From Cellulomonas edaphi (lineage in GTDB: Bacteria > Actinomycetota > Actinomycetes > Actinomycetales > Cellulomonadaceae), in the NCBI RefSeq assembly GCF_030362815.1, contig NZ_JAUCGR010000002.1, positions 62,001-126,000 of the forward strand: a DNA stretch of 64,000 bases, read 5' to 3'. Both the position numbers and the translations under genes were made by a program. Below are positions 32,899-41,229 of this stretch, piece by piece (within the stretch, counting starts at the first letter, position 1; the number at the start of each line of letters is the position of its first letter). A model generated the notes under the pieces. That model did not search any database. It had not been told where the DNA came from and was given only the letters and a program-made list of their open reading frames with translations.

Positions 32899-34041
32899 AT
32901 GACGACCATCGGCATCCCGCGCGAGACCAAGAACCGTGAGTACCGAGTCGCCCTGACCCCGGCCGGAGCGCACCACCTCGCGCTCTCGGGGCACGACGTC
33001 CTCGTCGAGCAGGGCGCGGGCCTCGGGTCCGCGATCCCCGACGAGGAGTACGTCGCCGCGGGGGCGCGCATCGGTGACGACGCCGAGCAGGTGTGGGGCG
33101 AGGCGGACATCGTGTGCAAGGTCAAGGAGCCCGTCGGGCCGGAGCACGAGCTCCTGCGCGCCGACCAGGTGCTCTTCACCTACCTCCACCTCGCCGCGGA
33201 CCGCGTCACCACCGACGCGCTGCTCGCGGCCGGCACCACCGCCATCGCGTACGAGACCGTGCGCAGCCCCGACGGCTCGCTGCCGCTGCTCGCACCCATG
33301 AGCGAGGTGGCGGGCCGGCTAGCGACGCAGGTGGCTGCGTACCACCTCATGCGCAACGAGGGCGGCGCCGGCGTGCTGCTCGGGGGAGTGCCGGGCGTCG
33401 ACGCGGCGCACGTCGTGGTGCTCGGTGCCGGGGTGGTGGGTCGGCACGCCGCGCAGATCGCCGTCGGCATGCGCGCCGACGTCACTATGCTCGACCTGTC
33501 GATGCCGGTGCTGCGCGAGGTGGACGCCGAGTTCGGCGGTCGCGTGCGCACCCTTGCCTCGAACGCCTGGACGCTCGCTCGCGAGGTGGCCGACGCCGAC
33601 GTGGTCATCGGCGCGGTGCTCGTCCCCGGTGCGCGCGCGCCGCGGCTCGTGAGCGACGAGCTCGTCGCGCAGATGCGCCCGGGCTCGGTGCTCGTGGACG
33701 TGGCGGTGGACCAGGGCGGGTGCTTCGAGTCGACGCGGCCGACGACGCACGACGACCCGACGTTCAAGGTGCACGACGCGCTCTTCTACTGCGTGGCGAA
33801 CATGCCCGGTGCCGTGCCGGTGACGTCGACCCGGGCGCTCACGAACGTCACGCTGCCCTACCTGTCCGCGCTCGCGGACCGCGGCTGGCGGGCCGCGCTG
33901 GTGGCGGACCCCGCGCTCGCGGGTGGCCTGACGACGCACGGCGGCCGCCTCACCAACGCCGCGGTCGCGCGGGCGCACGGCTACTCCTGGGTCGACACGG
34001 CCGGCGTGCTCGGGACCGGCGAGGGCGCCGTCCATGGGTGA
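32899..34041 (+). CDS. ald: Alanine dehydrogenase
   Basis: A 380-residue NAD-dependent enzyme interconverting L-alanine and pyruvate plus ammonia in the cytoplasm. Key residues are seen in the expected order: R15 in IPRETKNREYRVALTP, the lysine of CKVKEP (about 75), the histidine of FTYLHLAAD (about 96), the Rossmann motif VVVLGAGVVGRHAAQ (about 172-186) and the aspartate near VDVAVDQGGCFESTRPTTH. Length matches the family. The likely leaderless ATG follows GATGCT. Its stop overlaps the first ATG of the M3 peptidase gene by one base, so peptide breakdown and alanine use may be co-expressed. Confidence 0.96.
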   Translation: MTTIGIPRETKNREYRVALTPAGAHHLALSGHDVLVEQGAGLGSAIPDEEYVAAGARIGDDAEQVWGEADIVCKVKEPVGPEHELLRADQVLFTYLHLAADRVTTDALLAAGTTAIAYETVRSPDGSLPLLAPMSEVAGRLATQVAAYHLMRNEGGAGVLLGGVPGVDAAHVVVLGAGVVGRHAAQIAVGMRADVTMLDLSMPVLREVDAEFGGRVRTLASNAWTLAREVADADVVIGAVLVPGARAPRLVSDELVAQMRPGSVLVDVAVDQGGCFESTRPTTHDDPTFKVHDALFYCVANMPGAVPVTSTRALTNVTLPYLSALADRGWRAALVADPALAGGLTTHGGRLTNAAVARAHGYSWVDTAGVLGTGEGAVHG

Positions 34042-36119
34042 TGATGACCGGCATGACCGCCGAGCTCGACGCCGAGAACCCCTTCGCAGCCCCCTCCACG
34101 CTCCCGTACGGCCTGCCGGACTTCGCCCGCATCGGTGAGGAGCACTACCGGCCGGCGATCCTGGCCGGCATGGCCGAGCACCGCGCGGAGGTCGAGGCCA
34201 TCGCGACCGACCCCGAGCCGCCGACCGTCGAGAACACGCTCGTCGCGCTCGAGCGTGCCGGTCGCCTCCTGCACCGCGCGCTGACCGCCTTCTTCAACCA
34301 GTCGAGCGCGGACTCGACACCGGGACTGGACGAGATCGAGGCGGAGATCGCACCCCTGCTCGCCGCCCACACCGACGCGATCCGGCTCGACCGGCGGCTG
34401 TTCGCCCGGATCGACGCCCTGCACACGGCAGGCCTCGAGCTCGAGCCCGACACCGCCTGGCTGCTGCACCGGACGCACACCGCCTTCGTGCGCGCGGGCG
34501 TGCGCCTGGGGGACGACGCGCAGGACCGGCTGCGCGAGCTCAACGCCGAGATCACCTCGCTGGAGACGACGTTCGGGCGCGACCTGCTGGCCGCCCAGAA
34601 TGCCGCGGCCGTGCTGGTCACGGACGAGGCGGAGCTCGTCGGCCTCCCCGACGACGCCCGCTCCGCCGCCGCGCGGGCGGCCGCCGAGCGCGGTCACGCC
34701 GGCGCGTGGCTCCTCGAGCTCGAGCTGCCCACGCAGCAGGGCGTGCTCGCGATGGCCGCCAGCAGGGCGCTGCGCGAGCGGGTGTTCCGGGCGTCGGTGG
34801 TCCGCGGCGCGGGGGACGACCACGACACCCGCCCCACGCTGCTCGCGCTGGCGAGGCTGCGCGCCGAGCGCGCGCAGCTGCTCGGGTTCCCGCACCACGC
34901 GGCGTTCGTGGCGTCCGACGCCACCGCGGGTTCCGCGGAGGCGGTCGCCGAGATGCTGGACCGACTCGCTCCCGCCGCGGTGGCGAACGCGCGTACGGAG
35001 GCCGAGGAGCTCGCGGCGGCGCTCGAGCGCGACGAGCCCGGCGCGCAGCTGGCCCCGTGGGACTGGTCCTACTACGCGCAGCGGGTGCGTGCGGAGCGTC
35101 GCTCGCTCGACGACGCGGCGCTGCGGCCCTACCTCGAGCTGGACCGCGTGCTGACCGAGGGGGTGTTCCGGGCCGCCCACGAGCTGTACGGCCTGACGTT
35201 CACCGAGCGCCACGACCTCGTGGGCTACCACCCGGACGTGCGTGTCTTCGAGGTCTTCGACGAGGACGGCGCGGGTCTGGGCCTCTTCCTCGGCGACTTC
35301 TGGACCCGCGACTCGAAGCGCGGCGGGGCGTGGATGAACAACCTGGTGGAGCAGTCGTCGCTGCTCGACGAGAAGCCCGTGGTGGTCAACAACCTGAACA
35401 TCACCAAGCCAGCCGCGGGGGAGCCGACGCTGCTCGCCTGGGACCAGGTCATCACGCTGTTCCACGAGTTCGGGCACGCGCTGCACGGCCTCTTCTCGGC
35501 GGTGCGCTACCCGTCGCAGTCGGGCACCGAGGTGCCGCGCGACTTCGTCGAGTACCCCTCGCAGGTCAACGAGATGTGGGCCTGGCACCCCCGGATCGTC
35601 GCCGCGTTCGCCGTCCATCACGTCACGGGGGAGCCGATGCCGGCGCAGTGGGTGACGACGCTGCTGGACGCCCGGCAGGACGGCGAGGGGTTCGCGACGA
35701 CGGAGTACCTCAGCGCCGCGCTGCTGGACCAGGCCTGGTACCGGCTGAGCCCGCACGAGGTGCCGACCGACCCCGCGCAGGTCGACGACTTCGAGGCGGC
35801 CGCCCTCGAGCGGGCCGGTGTCGCGTTCGCGCTCGTGCCGCCGCGCTACCGCAGCACGTACTTCAACCACGCCTTCGGCGGCGGCTACTCGGCCGGGTAC
35901 TACTCCTACATCTGGTCCGAGGTGCTCGACGCCGACACGGTCGAGTGGTTCGAGGAGAACGGCGGTCTGAGCCGGGCCAACGGTGACCGCTTCCGCGCCA
36001 GCCTGCTCTCGCGCGGCGGTTCGATGGATCCCATGGAGGCGTTCCGCGACCTGCGCGGCCGGGCACCGCAGATCGGTCCGCTGCTCGCCCGCCGGGGTCT
36101 CGCGGCGGTGGCGGCCTAG
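34041..36119 (+). CDS. dcp: M3 family peptidyl-dipeptidase Dcp
   Basis: A 692-residue zinc metallopeptidase that releases dipeptides from the C-terminus of oligopeptides. The zinc site FHEFGHALHGLF (about residues 473-484) and the downstream glutamate in EYPSQVNEMW are present. The C-terminal tyrosine-rich segment FGGGYSAGYYSYIWSEV is typical of Dcp/oligopeptidase A. Several in-frame ATGs (34041, 34044, 34053) and GTG 34038 are available; I chose 34041 because it overlaps the ald stop as TGATG, favouring coupled translation. No signal peptide is seen, so it is probably cytoplasmic. Confidence 0.94.
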   Translation: MMTGMTAELDAENPFAAPSTLPYGLPDFARIGEEHYRPAILAGMAEHRAEVEAIATDPEPPTVENTLVALERAGRLLHRALTAFFNQSSADSTPGLDEIEAEIAPLLAAHTDAIRLDRRLFARIDALHTAGLELEPDTAWLLHRTHTAFVRAGVRLGDDAQDRLRELNAEITSLETTFGRDLLAAQNAAAVLVTDEAELVGLPDDARSAAARAAAERGHAGAWLLELELPTQQGVLAMAASRALRERVFRASVVRGAGDDHDTRPTLLALARLRAERAQLLGFPHHAAFVASDATAGSAEAVAEMLDRLAPAAVANARTEAEELAAALERDEPGAQLAPWDWSYYAQRVRAERRSLDDAALRPYLELDRVLTEGVFRAAHELYGLTFTERHDLVGYHPDVRVFEVFDEDGAGLGLFLGDFWTRDSKRGGAWMNNLVEQSSLLDEKPVVVNNLNITKPAAGEPTLLAWDQVITLFHEFGHALHGLFSAVRYPSQSGTEVPRDFVEYPSQVNEMWAWHPRIVAAFAVHHVTGEPMPAQWVTTLLDARQDGEGFATTEYLSAALLDQAWYRLSPHEVPTDPAQVDDFEAAALERAGVAFALVPPRYRSTYFNHAFGGGYSAGYYSYIWSEVLDADTVEWFEENGGLSRANGDRFRASLLSRGGSMDPMEAFRDLRGRAPQIGPLLARRGLAAVAA

Positions 36120-36177
36120 CGCCCGCCAGCTGCTGAGACGGCGCCGGCCGTCCCCGGGGTCCGGGCGGCCCGGCCGG

Positions 36178-36183
36178 TAGCGT
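36178..36183 (+). promoter_or_regulatory. -10 hexamer (TAGCGT) for a leaderless start
   Basis: TAnnnT ending exactly 6 bases before ATG 36190, with no ribosome-binding site between. Confidence 0.5.
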
Positions 36184-36189
36184 GAGCCC

Positions 36190-37536
36190 ATGCCCGTCGC
36201 GAACCCCGCCCCCGTCCCTGTCGCCGGTCACCCCGTCGCCGCCGACGAGGTCGTCGACATCTGCCGGGACCTGATCCGGTTCGACACCTCGAACTACGGC
36301 GACAACGAGGGGCCGGGGGAGCGCGCGGCTGCCGAGCACGTCATGGGCCTGCTCACCGAGGTCGGCCTGGATCCCGAGCTCTTCGAGAGTGCGCCCGGCC
36401 GCGCCAACGTGGTGGTCCGCCTCCCGGGCCAGGACTCGTCCCGGCCCGCCCTGGTCCTGCACGGTCACCTGGACGTCGTCCCCGCGCGCGCGGACGACTG
36501 GAGCGTCGACCCGTTCGGCGCCGAGGAGCGCGACGGCCTGATCTGGGGTCGCGGGGCCGTCGACATGAAGGACATGGACGCCATGATCCTGGCGGTCGTG
36601 CGCCAGATGGCGCGCGAGGGTCGCCGGCCCGCGCGCGACGTCGTGGTCGCGCTTTTCGCCGACGAGGAAGCCGGCGGGACCTACGGCGCGCGGTACGCCG
36701 TCGACCACCGCCCCGACCTGTTCGAGGGTGCGACCGAGGCCATCAGCGAGGTCGGTGGCTTCTCGGTCGACGTGGACGGCACGCGCGCGTACCTGCTGCA
36801 GACGGCGGAGAAGGGCCTGTCCTGGATGCGCCTCGTCGCGCGGGGCCGGGCCGGGCACGGCAGCCAGGTCACGCCGGACAACGCCGTGACGCACCTCGCC
36901 GAGGCGGTCGCGCGCATCGGGCGGCACCCGTGGCCGCTGCTGCTCACGCCGACGGTCCGGGCGCTGCTCGAGGGCGTCGCCGACCTGACGGGCCTGCCCT
37001 TCGACGAGCACGACCCCGAGGGCGTCGACCGGCTCGTCGCCGCGCTCGGCCCCGCGTCCCGGTTCGTCGGCGCGACCCTGCGCCACACGTCCAACCCCAG
37101 CCAGCTCACGGCGGGGTACAAGGCCAACGTCATCCCCGGGCACGCGGAGGGGACCATCGACGGCCGGTTCCTGCCTGGCCACGAGGAGGAGTTCGTGCGC
37201 ACGGTGACCGAGCTGGCCGGCCCGCACGTGAGCATCGAGCGGATCCACCACGACGTCGCGCTCGAGGCCCCGACGGGCGGGGCCCTCGTCGACGCGATGG
37301 TCGACGCGCTGCTCGCCGAGGACCCGGACGCGCGCGTGCTGCCGTACACGCTCTCCGGCGGGACGGACAACAAGTCGCTGTCGCGCCTGGGCATCACGGG
37401 GTACGGGTTCGTCCCGCTGCGGCTCACCCCGGAGCTCGACTTCGCGGGCATGTTCCACGGGGTCGACGAGCGGGTGCCCACCGACTCCCTGCGTTTCGGC
37501 ACGCGCGTGCTGGACCGGCTGCTCGCCGACTGCTGA
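36190..37536 (+). CDS. M20 family metallopeptidase (dipeptidase/carboxypeptidase-like)
   Basis: A 448-residue di-zinc hydrolase. The metal site is readable: histidine in VLHGHLDVVPA (about 93-103), bridging aspartate in GRGAVDMKDMD, catalytic/ligand glutamates in FADEEAGGTYG and the last ligand histidine in DFAGMFHGVDERVP. The lid (dimerisation) domain lies at about 200-330 with GRAGHGSQV. These features fit M20 peptidases related to ArgE/CPG2/dipeptidases; the exact substrate is uncertain. It is likely leaderless (TAGCGT 6 bases before the ATG) and follows dcp, so the pair may complete peptide recycling. A hairpin follows directly after the stop. Confidence 0.92.
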   Translation: MPVANPAPVPVAGHPVAADEVVDICRDLIRFDTSNYGDNEGPGERAAAEHVMGLLTEVGLDPELFESAPGRANVVVRLPGQDSSRPALVLHGHLDVVPARADDWSVDPFGAEERDGLIWGRGAVDMKDMDAMILAVVRQMAREGRRPARDVVVALFADEEAGGTYGARYAVDHRPDLFEGATEAISEVGGFSVDVDGTRAYLLQTAEKGLSWMRLVARGRAGHGSQVTPDNAVTHLAEAVARIGRHPWPLLLTPTVRALLEGVADLTGLPFDEHDPEGVDRLVAALGPASRFVGATLRHTSNPSQLTAGYKANVIPGHAEGTIDGRFLPGHEEEFVRTVTELAGPHVSIERIHHDVALEAPTGGALVDAMVDALLAEDPDARVLPYTLSGGTDNKSLSRLGITGYGFVPLRLTPELDFAGMFHGVDERVPTDSLRFGTRVLDRLLADC

Positions 37537-37557
37537 GACGCCGCGACCCGCGGCGTC
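37537..37557 (+). terminator. Hairpin terminator between convergent M20 and DUF5703 genes
   Basis: A perfect 9-bp inverted repeat (37537-37545 and 37549-37557) with a three-base loop starts immediately after the M20 stop. It overlaps the left copy of the direct repeat at the DUF5703 end. Confidence 0.65.
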
Positions 37558-37593
37558 AGCTGGTCTCGGCTCGCGGAGTCAGCTGGTCTCGGC
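37555..37593. repeat. 16-bp direct repeat across the DUF5703 stop codon
   Basis: Identical 16-base copies at 37555-37570 and 37578-37593 (23-base period). The right copy contains the last codons and stop of the minus-strand gene; the left copy repeats them beyond the stop. Confidence 0.85.
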
Positions 37594-37824
37594 GAGCGTG
37601 CTGCGCACCCGCAGCGTCTTGCGGCGCAGCCACACCTTGCGCTCGCCCCCGACGTAGATCACCGAGCGGGCGAGCTCCCAGCGGCCGTACTCGGCCTGCT
37701 CGGTGAGCATCCTGCGCGCGTCCGCCCGGCTGGTGGAGCGCGGGATGGTGAGCACCCGGTACTCGAACTGCCCCCCGGCCGCCACCCAGTCCCTGCGCTT
37801 CGTCCCCGTCTGACCGATTGCCAT
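37579..37824 (-). CDS. DUF5703 family small protein
   Basis: An 81-residue basic protein. FEYRVLTIPRSTSRADARRM and YGRWELARSVIYVGGERKVWLRRK match the actinobacterial DUF5703 family, which has no known function. It lacks a signal peptide and membrane segments, and forms a likely small alpha/beta fold. It is convergent with the M20 gene and divergent from the acidic-protein gene. The end of the gene is duplicated in the adjacent 23-base-period repeat. Confidence 0.8.
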   Translation of the reverse strand: MAIGQTGTKRRDWVAAGGQFEYRVLTIPRSTSRADARRMLTEQAEYGRWELARSVIYVGGERKVWLRRKTLRVRSTLAETS

Positions 37825-37890
37825 CCGTCACCCCGTCCTGTTGCCGGCGCCGTTCGACCTATCGCGCTGCCATTGTGCCTCGTGCGGCGC

Positions 37891-37896
37891 TACCGT
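37891..37896 (+). promoter_or_regulatory. -10 hexamer (TACCGT) for a leaderless start
   Basis: TAnnnT ending exactly 6 bases before ATG 37903; this favours that ATG over the GTG at 37873. Confidence 0.5.
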
Positions 37897-37902
37897 CATG
37901 GC

Positions 37903-38211
37903 ATGACCGTCGACCCGCGTGCCGCGCTGGACCGCCTGATCGCTTCCTTGGAGGCCCACTACAACGCCGTCGCCGGGCGGCAGTCGGAGGACGACCCGGC
38001 CGTCGACGACGCCTACGACATCCTCGCGGACGCGTTCGAGGTGTACGACGAGGCGCTCGGGACCGCGCACGGCGAGGCCCTCCCGTTCTACCTCGCCGAG
38101 GAGGACGACGACGAGGACGACGAGGACGACGAGTGGGGCCCGGAGGGCGACGACTCGTACGGGGACGGCGCCGACGTCGAGGACCTCGCCGGCGAGGCGC
38201 GCTCCTCCTGA
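37903..38211 (+). CDS. Small acidic hypothetical protein
   Basis: A 102-residue acidic protein I cannot assign to a named family. The first ~60 residues form helices (AALDRLIASLEAHYNAVAGR and DDAYDILADAFEVYDEALG) and look like a conserved actinobacterial domain. The last 40 residues are a low-complexity tract of Asp/Glu. The start is fixed by TACCGT 6 bases upstream. It lies 7 bases before the convergent end of the aldo/keto reductase gene. Strong negative charge suggests a binding partner or nucleic-acid-mimic role, but this is speculation. Confidence 0.7.
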   Translation: MTVDPRAALDRLIASLEAHYNAVAGRQSEDDPAVDDAYDILADAFEVYDEALGTAHGEALPFYLAEEDDDEDDEDDEWGPEGDDSYGDGADVEDLAGEARSS

Positions 38212-38218
38212 CGGCGCC

Positions 38219-39181
38219 TCAGAAGCGCTCGGGGTAGCCCAGCACGGGGGCGCTGACCTCGTCGAGCGCGAAGCGCAGCTCCTGCGGCAGGACCAGGTCC
38301 GTCGCCGCGAGCGACCCGCGCAGCTGGTCGGCGGTGCGGGCTCCGACGATCGCGGCGCCGATCCCGGGGCGGTCCGCGAGCCACGCCAGGGCGACCTCGA
38401 GGGGGGCGCGGTCCAGACCGGTCGCCGCCGTGGCGACGGCCTCGACCACCGAGGCGCTGGTGTGCGCGAGGTACGGCTCGACGAAGCCGGCCAGGTGCGG
38501 CGACGCCGCGCGCGAGTCGGCGGGGATGGTGCGCCGGTACTTGCCCGTCAGGACGCCGCGACCCAGCGGCGACCAGGCCAGCACGCCCGCCCCGAGCGCG
38601 GCCGCGGCCGGCAGCACCTCGCGCTCGATGCCGCGCTGCAGCAGCGAGTACTCGGCCTGCACGGCCGCCAGGCCCGGGTCGTGCTCGAGCAGGGTCGCGG
38701 CGCGCGCGACCTGCCAGCCGGCGTGGTTGGCGAGCCCGACGTACCGCGCGCGCCCGGTGCTCACGGCCAGGCGCAACGCCGACACGGTCTCCTCGAGCGG
38801 CGTGCGCGGGTCGGGGGTCTGGACGAGGAACAGATCGACGTGGTCGGTGCCCAGGCGCGAGAGGGAGGCGTCCAGGGACGCCAGGAGCGCCCCGCGCGAG
38901 CCGTCGACCACCGCGCCCGTGGCGGTGCGCCGCACGCCGGCCTTGGTGCACAGCACCACATCGTGGCGGTCGACCGTGCCGGCGAGCAACGAGCCGAGAA
39001 GCTCCTCGGCGCCGCCGTCGGCGTACGAGGCCGACGTGTCCACGAGCGTGCCACCGGCGTCGACGAAGTCGCGCAGCTGCTCGGTGGCCTCGTGCTCGTC
39101 GGTGTCGCGGCTCCACGTCATGGTGCCGAGGCCCAGGCGCGAGACGCGCAGGCCGGTACGTCCGAGGTGGCGCTGCTCCAT
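38219..39181 (-). CDS. Aldo/keto reductase
   Basis: A 320-residue NADPH-dependent TIM-barrel oxidoreductase. The catalytic tetrad region is seen: D in GTLVDTSASYADGGAEELLG (with Y following), K in VVLCTKAGVR and H/Q-type in DHVDLFLVQTPDP. The C-terminal cofactor-binding GAAIVGARTADQLRGSLAA is typical of the AKR11/YajO-like group. Substrate unknown. ATG 39181 is chosen because TAGGGT ends 8 bases upstream on the minus strand; an upstream TTG at 39190 overlaps that element. It is divergent from uppP with 81 bases between starts. Confidence 0.92.
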   Translation of the reverse strand: MEQRHLGRTGLRVSRLGLGTMTWSRDTDEHEATEQLRDFVDAGGTLVDTSASYADGGAEELLGSLLAGTVDRHDVVLCTKAGVRRTATGAVVDGSRGALLASLDASLSRLGTDHVDLFLVQTPDPRTPLEETVSALRLAVSTGRARYVGLANHAGWQVARAATLLEHDPGLAAVQAEYSLLQRGIEREVLPAAAALGAGVLAWSPLGRGVLTGKYRRTIPADSRAASPHLAGFVEPYLAHTSASVVEAVATAATGLDRAPLEVALAWLADRPGIGAAIVGARTADQLRGSLAATDLVLPQELRFALDEVSAPVLGYPERF

Positions 39182-39189
39182 GACGCGCA

Positions 39190-39195
39190 ACCCTA
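39190..39195 (-). promoter_or_regulatory. -10 hexamer (TAGGGT) for a leaderless start
   Basis: On the minus strand TAGGGT ends 8 bases before the ATG at 39181 of the aldo/keto reductase gene. Confidence 0.45.
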
Positions 39196-39248
39196 GACGG
39201 GCCGTCGGCCCGCGGGGGCGCCTGCCCCGGCGAGGCGGCGCGTCGAGC

Positions 39249-39254
39249 TAGTGT
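39249..39254 (+). promoter_or_regulatory. -10 hexamer (TAGTGT) for a leaderless start
   Basis: TAGTGT ends 8 bases before GTG 39263 of uppP, which therefore lies at about the first transcribed base. Confidence 0.5.
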
Positions 39255-39262
39255 GACCGCTC

Positions 39263-40153
39263 GTGACGGGCATGGGCATAGGCGAAGCGATCCTCCTGGG
39301 ACTCGTGCAGGGACTGACCGAGTTCCTGCCCGTGTCGTCGAGCGCGCACCTGCGCATCGTCGGAGACCTGATCGGCTCCGACCCGGGCGCGGCCTTCACG
39401 GCGATCACGCAGCTCGGCACCGAGACCGCCGTGCTGCTCTACTTCCGGCGCGACCTCGCGCGCATCCTCACGGCGTGGTGGCAGGCCCTGCGTGGCAGGT
39501 ACGGCACCGACTGGCGCTCGCGCGTGGGCAGGCCGCCGGGTGCGCCCGCCGACCACGACGCGCTCATGGCCTGGTTCATCGCGCTCGGGTCGCTGCCCAT
39601 CGTCGTGCTCGGTCTCGCGTTCCAGGACTCGATCGAGAACACGTTCCGCAACCTGTGGCTGGTCGCCCTCACGCTCGCAGGTTTCGCGCTCGTGCTCGGG
39701 TGGGCGGACAAGGTGGGCGCCAAGGCGCGGCCGCTCGAGGAGCTGACGGGGCGCGACGCCGTGCAGTTCGGCTTCTGGCAGGCCCTCGCCCTGGTGCCGG
39801 GCGTCTCGCGCTCGGGCGGCACCATCACGGGTGGTCTGCTCATGGGCTACACCCGCGAGGCTGCGGCCCGGTACTCGTTCCTGCTGGCCCTGCCCGCGGT
39901 GTTCGGCTCGGGGCTGTTCCAGCTGGCCAAGAGCGCGGGCGACTTCGGCACGGCGGGCACTCCGGGGCTCGCCCCGACGCTCGTCGCCACGCTCGTGGCC
40001 TTCGTCGTCGGCTACCTCGTCATCATCGTGTTCCTGAAGATCGTCTCGACCTTCAGCTACAAGCCGTTCGTCTGGTACCGGCTGGGCCTCGCCGCGCTCG
40101 TCGTGATCCTGCTGCTCACGGGCACGCTCGACGCGACCCCCGCGACGACGTAG
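39263..40153 (+). CDS. uppP: Undecaprenyl-diphosphatase UppP (bacitracin resistance)
   Basis: A 296-residue polytopic membrane enzyme that recycles undecaprenyl pyrophosphate to the monophosphate carrier for peptidoglycan synthesis. Signature one, [16 protein letters not shown] (about 17-32), and signature two, [13 protein letters not shown] (about 178-190), are both present. Six or more helices follow the family pattern. GTG 39263 is preceded by TAGTGT 8 bases earlier; ATG 39272 is the alternative start. The stop codon lies in a 15-bp tandem repeat that supplies two further in-frame stops. Confidence 0.96.
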   Translation: MTGMGIGEAILLGLVQGLTEFLPVSSSAHLRIVGDLIGSDPGAAFTAITQLGTETAVLLYFRRDLARILTAWWQALRGRYGTDWRSRVGRPPGAPADHDALMAWFIALGSLPIVVLGLAFQDSIENTFRNLWLVALTLAGFALVLGWADKVGAKARPLEELTGRDAVQFGFWQALALVPGVSRSGGTITGGLLMGYTREAAARYSFLLALPAVFGSGLFQLAKSAGDFGTAGTPGLAPTLVATLVAFVVGYLVIIVFLKIVSTFSYKPFVWYRLGLAALVVILLLTGTLDATPATT

Positions 40154-40198
40154 CTCCCGACGACGTAGCTCCCGACGACGTAGCTCGCGACGACCTAC
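40143..40198. repeat. 15-bp tandem repeat across the uppP stop codon
   Basis: Copies at 40143-40157, 40158-40172 and 40173-40187 (last base differs), then a partial fourth copy that reaches the corA stop. The period is a multiple of three, so the TAG stop recurs in frame at 40166 and 40181. Confidence 0.9.
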
Positions 40199-41181
40199 AG
40201 CCAGCCCGACCGGCGGAACTGCACGTACAGCAGCCCGCAGACGGCGACCATGGCTCCCATCACCAAGGGGTAGCCGTAGGTCCAGTCGAGCTCGGGCATG
40301 TGGCGGAAGTTCATGCCGTACACGCCTGCGATGAGCGTCGGGGCGGCGGCGATGGCGGCCCAGGCCGAGATCTTGCGCATGTCCTCGTTCTGGCGCACCG
40401 ACACCTGGCTCAGGTGCACCGAGAGCATCGCGTCGAGCAGCTGGTCGTGCGCGTCTAGGTGCCGGTCCAGCCGGTCGACCATCGTCTGCGCCTGGCGCAA
40501 CCAGGGGTGGTCGTCGCGCTTGCGTCCGCGCGGCCCCTCGGACTCGGCCGCGAGCATCGGCACCACGGAGCCGATCGGCGCCAGCGCCCGCCTCGCCTCG
40601 GCGATCTCGCGCTTGAGGTCGTAGATGCGCTGCAGGGGGTCGTTCACCACCCGCCCGGTGGTGAACACCTCGCCCTCGGTCGCCGCGACGGCGTCGCCCA
40701 GGGACGCCTCGACGTCGCCGGCGGTGCGGACCAGCGTGAGCATGATCGCCGCGAGCACCTCCCGCACCCCGTCGTCGGGCATCGGCACGCCGCTCGCCAG
40801 CTTCTCGGCGGCCGCGGCCAGGATCCCGGACTCGCCCAGCTCGGCGCTGATCACGACGTCCTTGCACACGATGCAGGTCAGGGACCCCGTGTGGACGTCG
40901 CGCGTCGCCTCGACGTACGACAGGGTCGGCGCGGACAGGATCAGCTCGTCGTCGGCCGACCGGTCGACGTGGCCGCGCAGCGGACGCTCGCCCAGGCTGC
41001 GTGCGGTGCCGGGCACGTGGTGCTCCAGCAGTCGCAGCGCCTGGTCGCTCACGCCGTGGCGTCGCGCGGCGTCCGCGAGGTCGTCGGGTGCGACGACGAC
41101 CCAGAGCGGCTTGCCGCCGCCCTCGGCCCACGTGTCGCCGCTCGGGCTGTACTGCGTCTCTTGTCCCACGGTGTGAATCAT
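40195..41181 (-). CDS. corA: CorA-family divalent-cation transporter
   Basis: A 328-residue protein with a long cytoplasmic N-terminal domain and two C-terminal helices. The selectivity-filter motif is seen as VYGMNFRHMPEL (GMN at about 287-289), followed by the final helix and a short basic tail. This is the pentameric CorA channel for magnesium or cobalt. The stalk helix and the QNEDMRKISAWAAIAAAPTL segment are present. AGGGG lies 5 bases before ATG 41181. It is divergent from mshC with 48 bases between starts, and convergent with uppP. Its stop touches the end of the uppP tandem repeat. Confidence 0.92.
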   Translation of the reverse strand: MIHTVGQETQYSPSGDTWAEGGGKPLWVVVAPDDLADAARRHGVSDQALRLLEHHVPGTARSLGERPLRGHVDRSADDELILSAPTLSYVEATRDVHTGSLTCIVCKDVVISAELGESGILAAAAEKLASGVPMPDDGVREVLAAIMLTLVRTAGDVEASLGDAVAATEGEVFTTGRVVNDPLQRIYDLKREIAEARRALAPIGSVVPMLAAESEGPRGRKRDDHPWLRQAQTMVDRLDRHLDAHDQLLDAMLSVHLSQVSVRQNEDMRKISAWAAIAAAPTLIAGVYGMNFRHMPELDWTYGYPLVMGAMVAVCGLLYVQFRRSGWL

Positions 41182-41217
41182 GGACCCCTGGCGGGCGTCG
41201 CGCGGCTCCAGCACGGT

Positions 41218-41223
41218 TAGGCT
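41218..41223 (+). promoter_or_regulatory. -10 hexamer (TAGGCT) for a leaderless start
   Basis: TAGGCT ends exactly 6 bases before GTG 41230 of mshC. Confidence 0.5.
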
Positions 41224-41229
41224 TCCGCA

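Noticed and set aside
38098..38136. Microsatellite in the small acidic protein gene
   Set aside because: GAC/GAG codon runs simply encode the acidic tail; no clean repeat unit is conserved.
40143..40198. CRISPR-like repeat array
   Set aside because: The 15-bp units are directly adjacent with no spacers and no cas genes are near; it is a tandem duplication.
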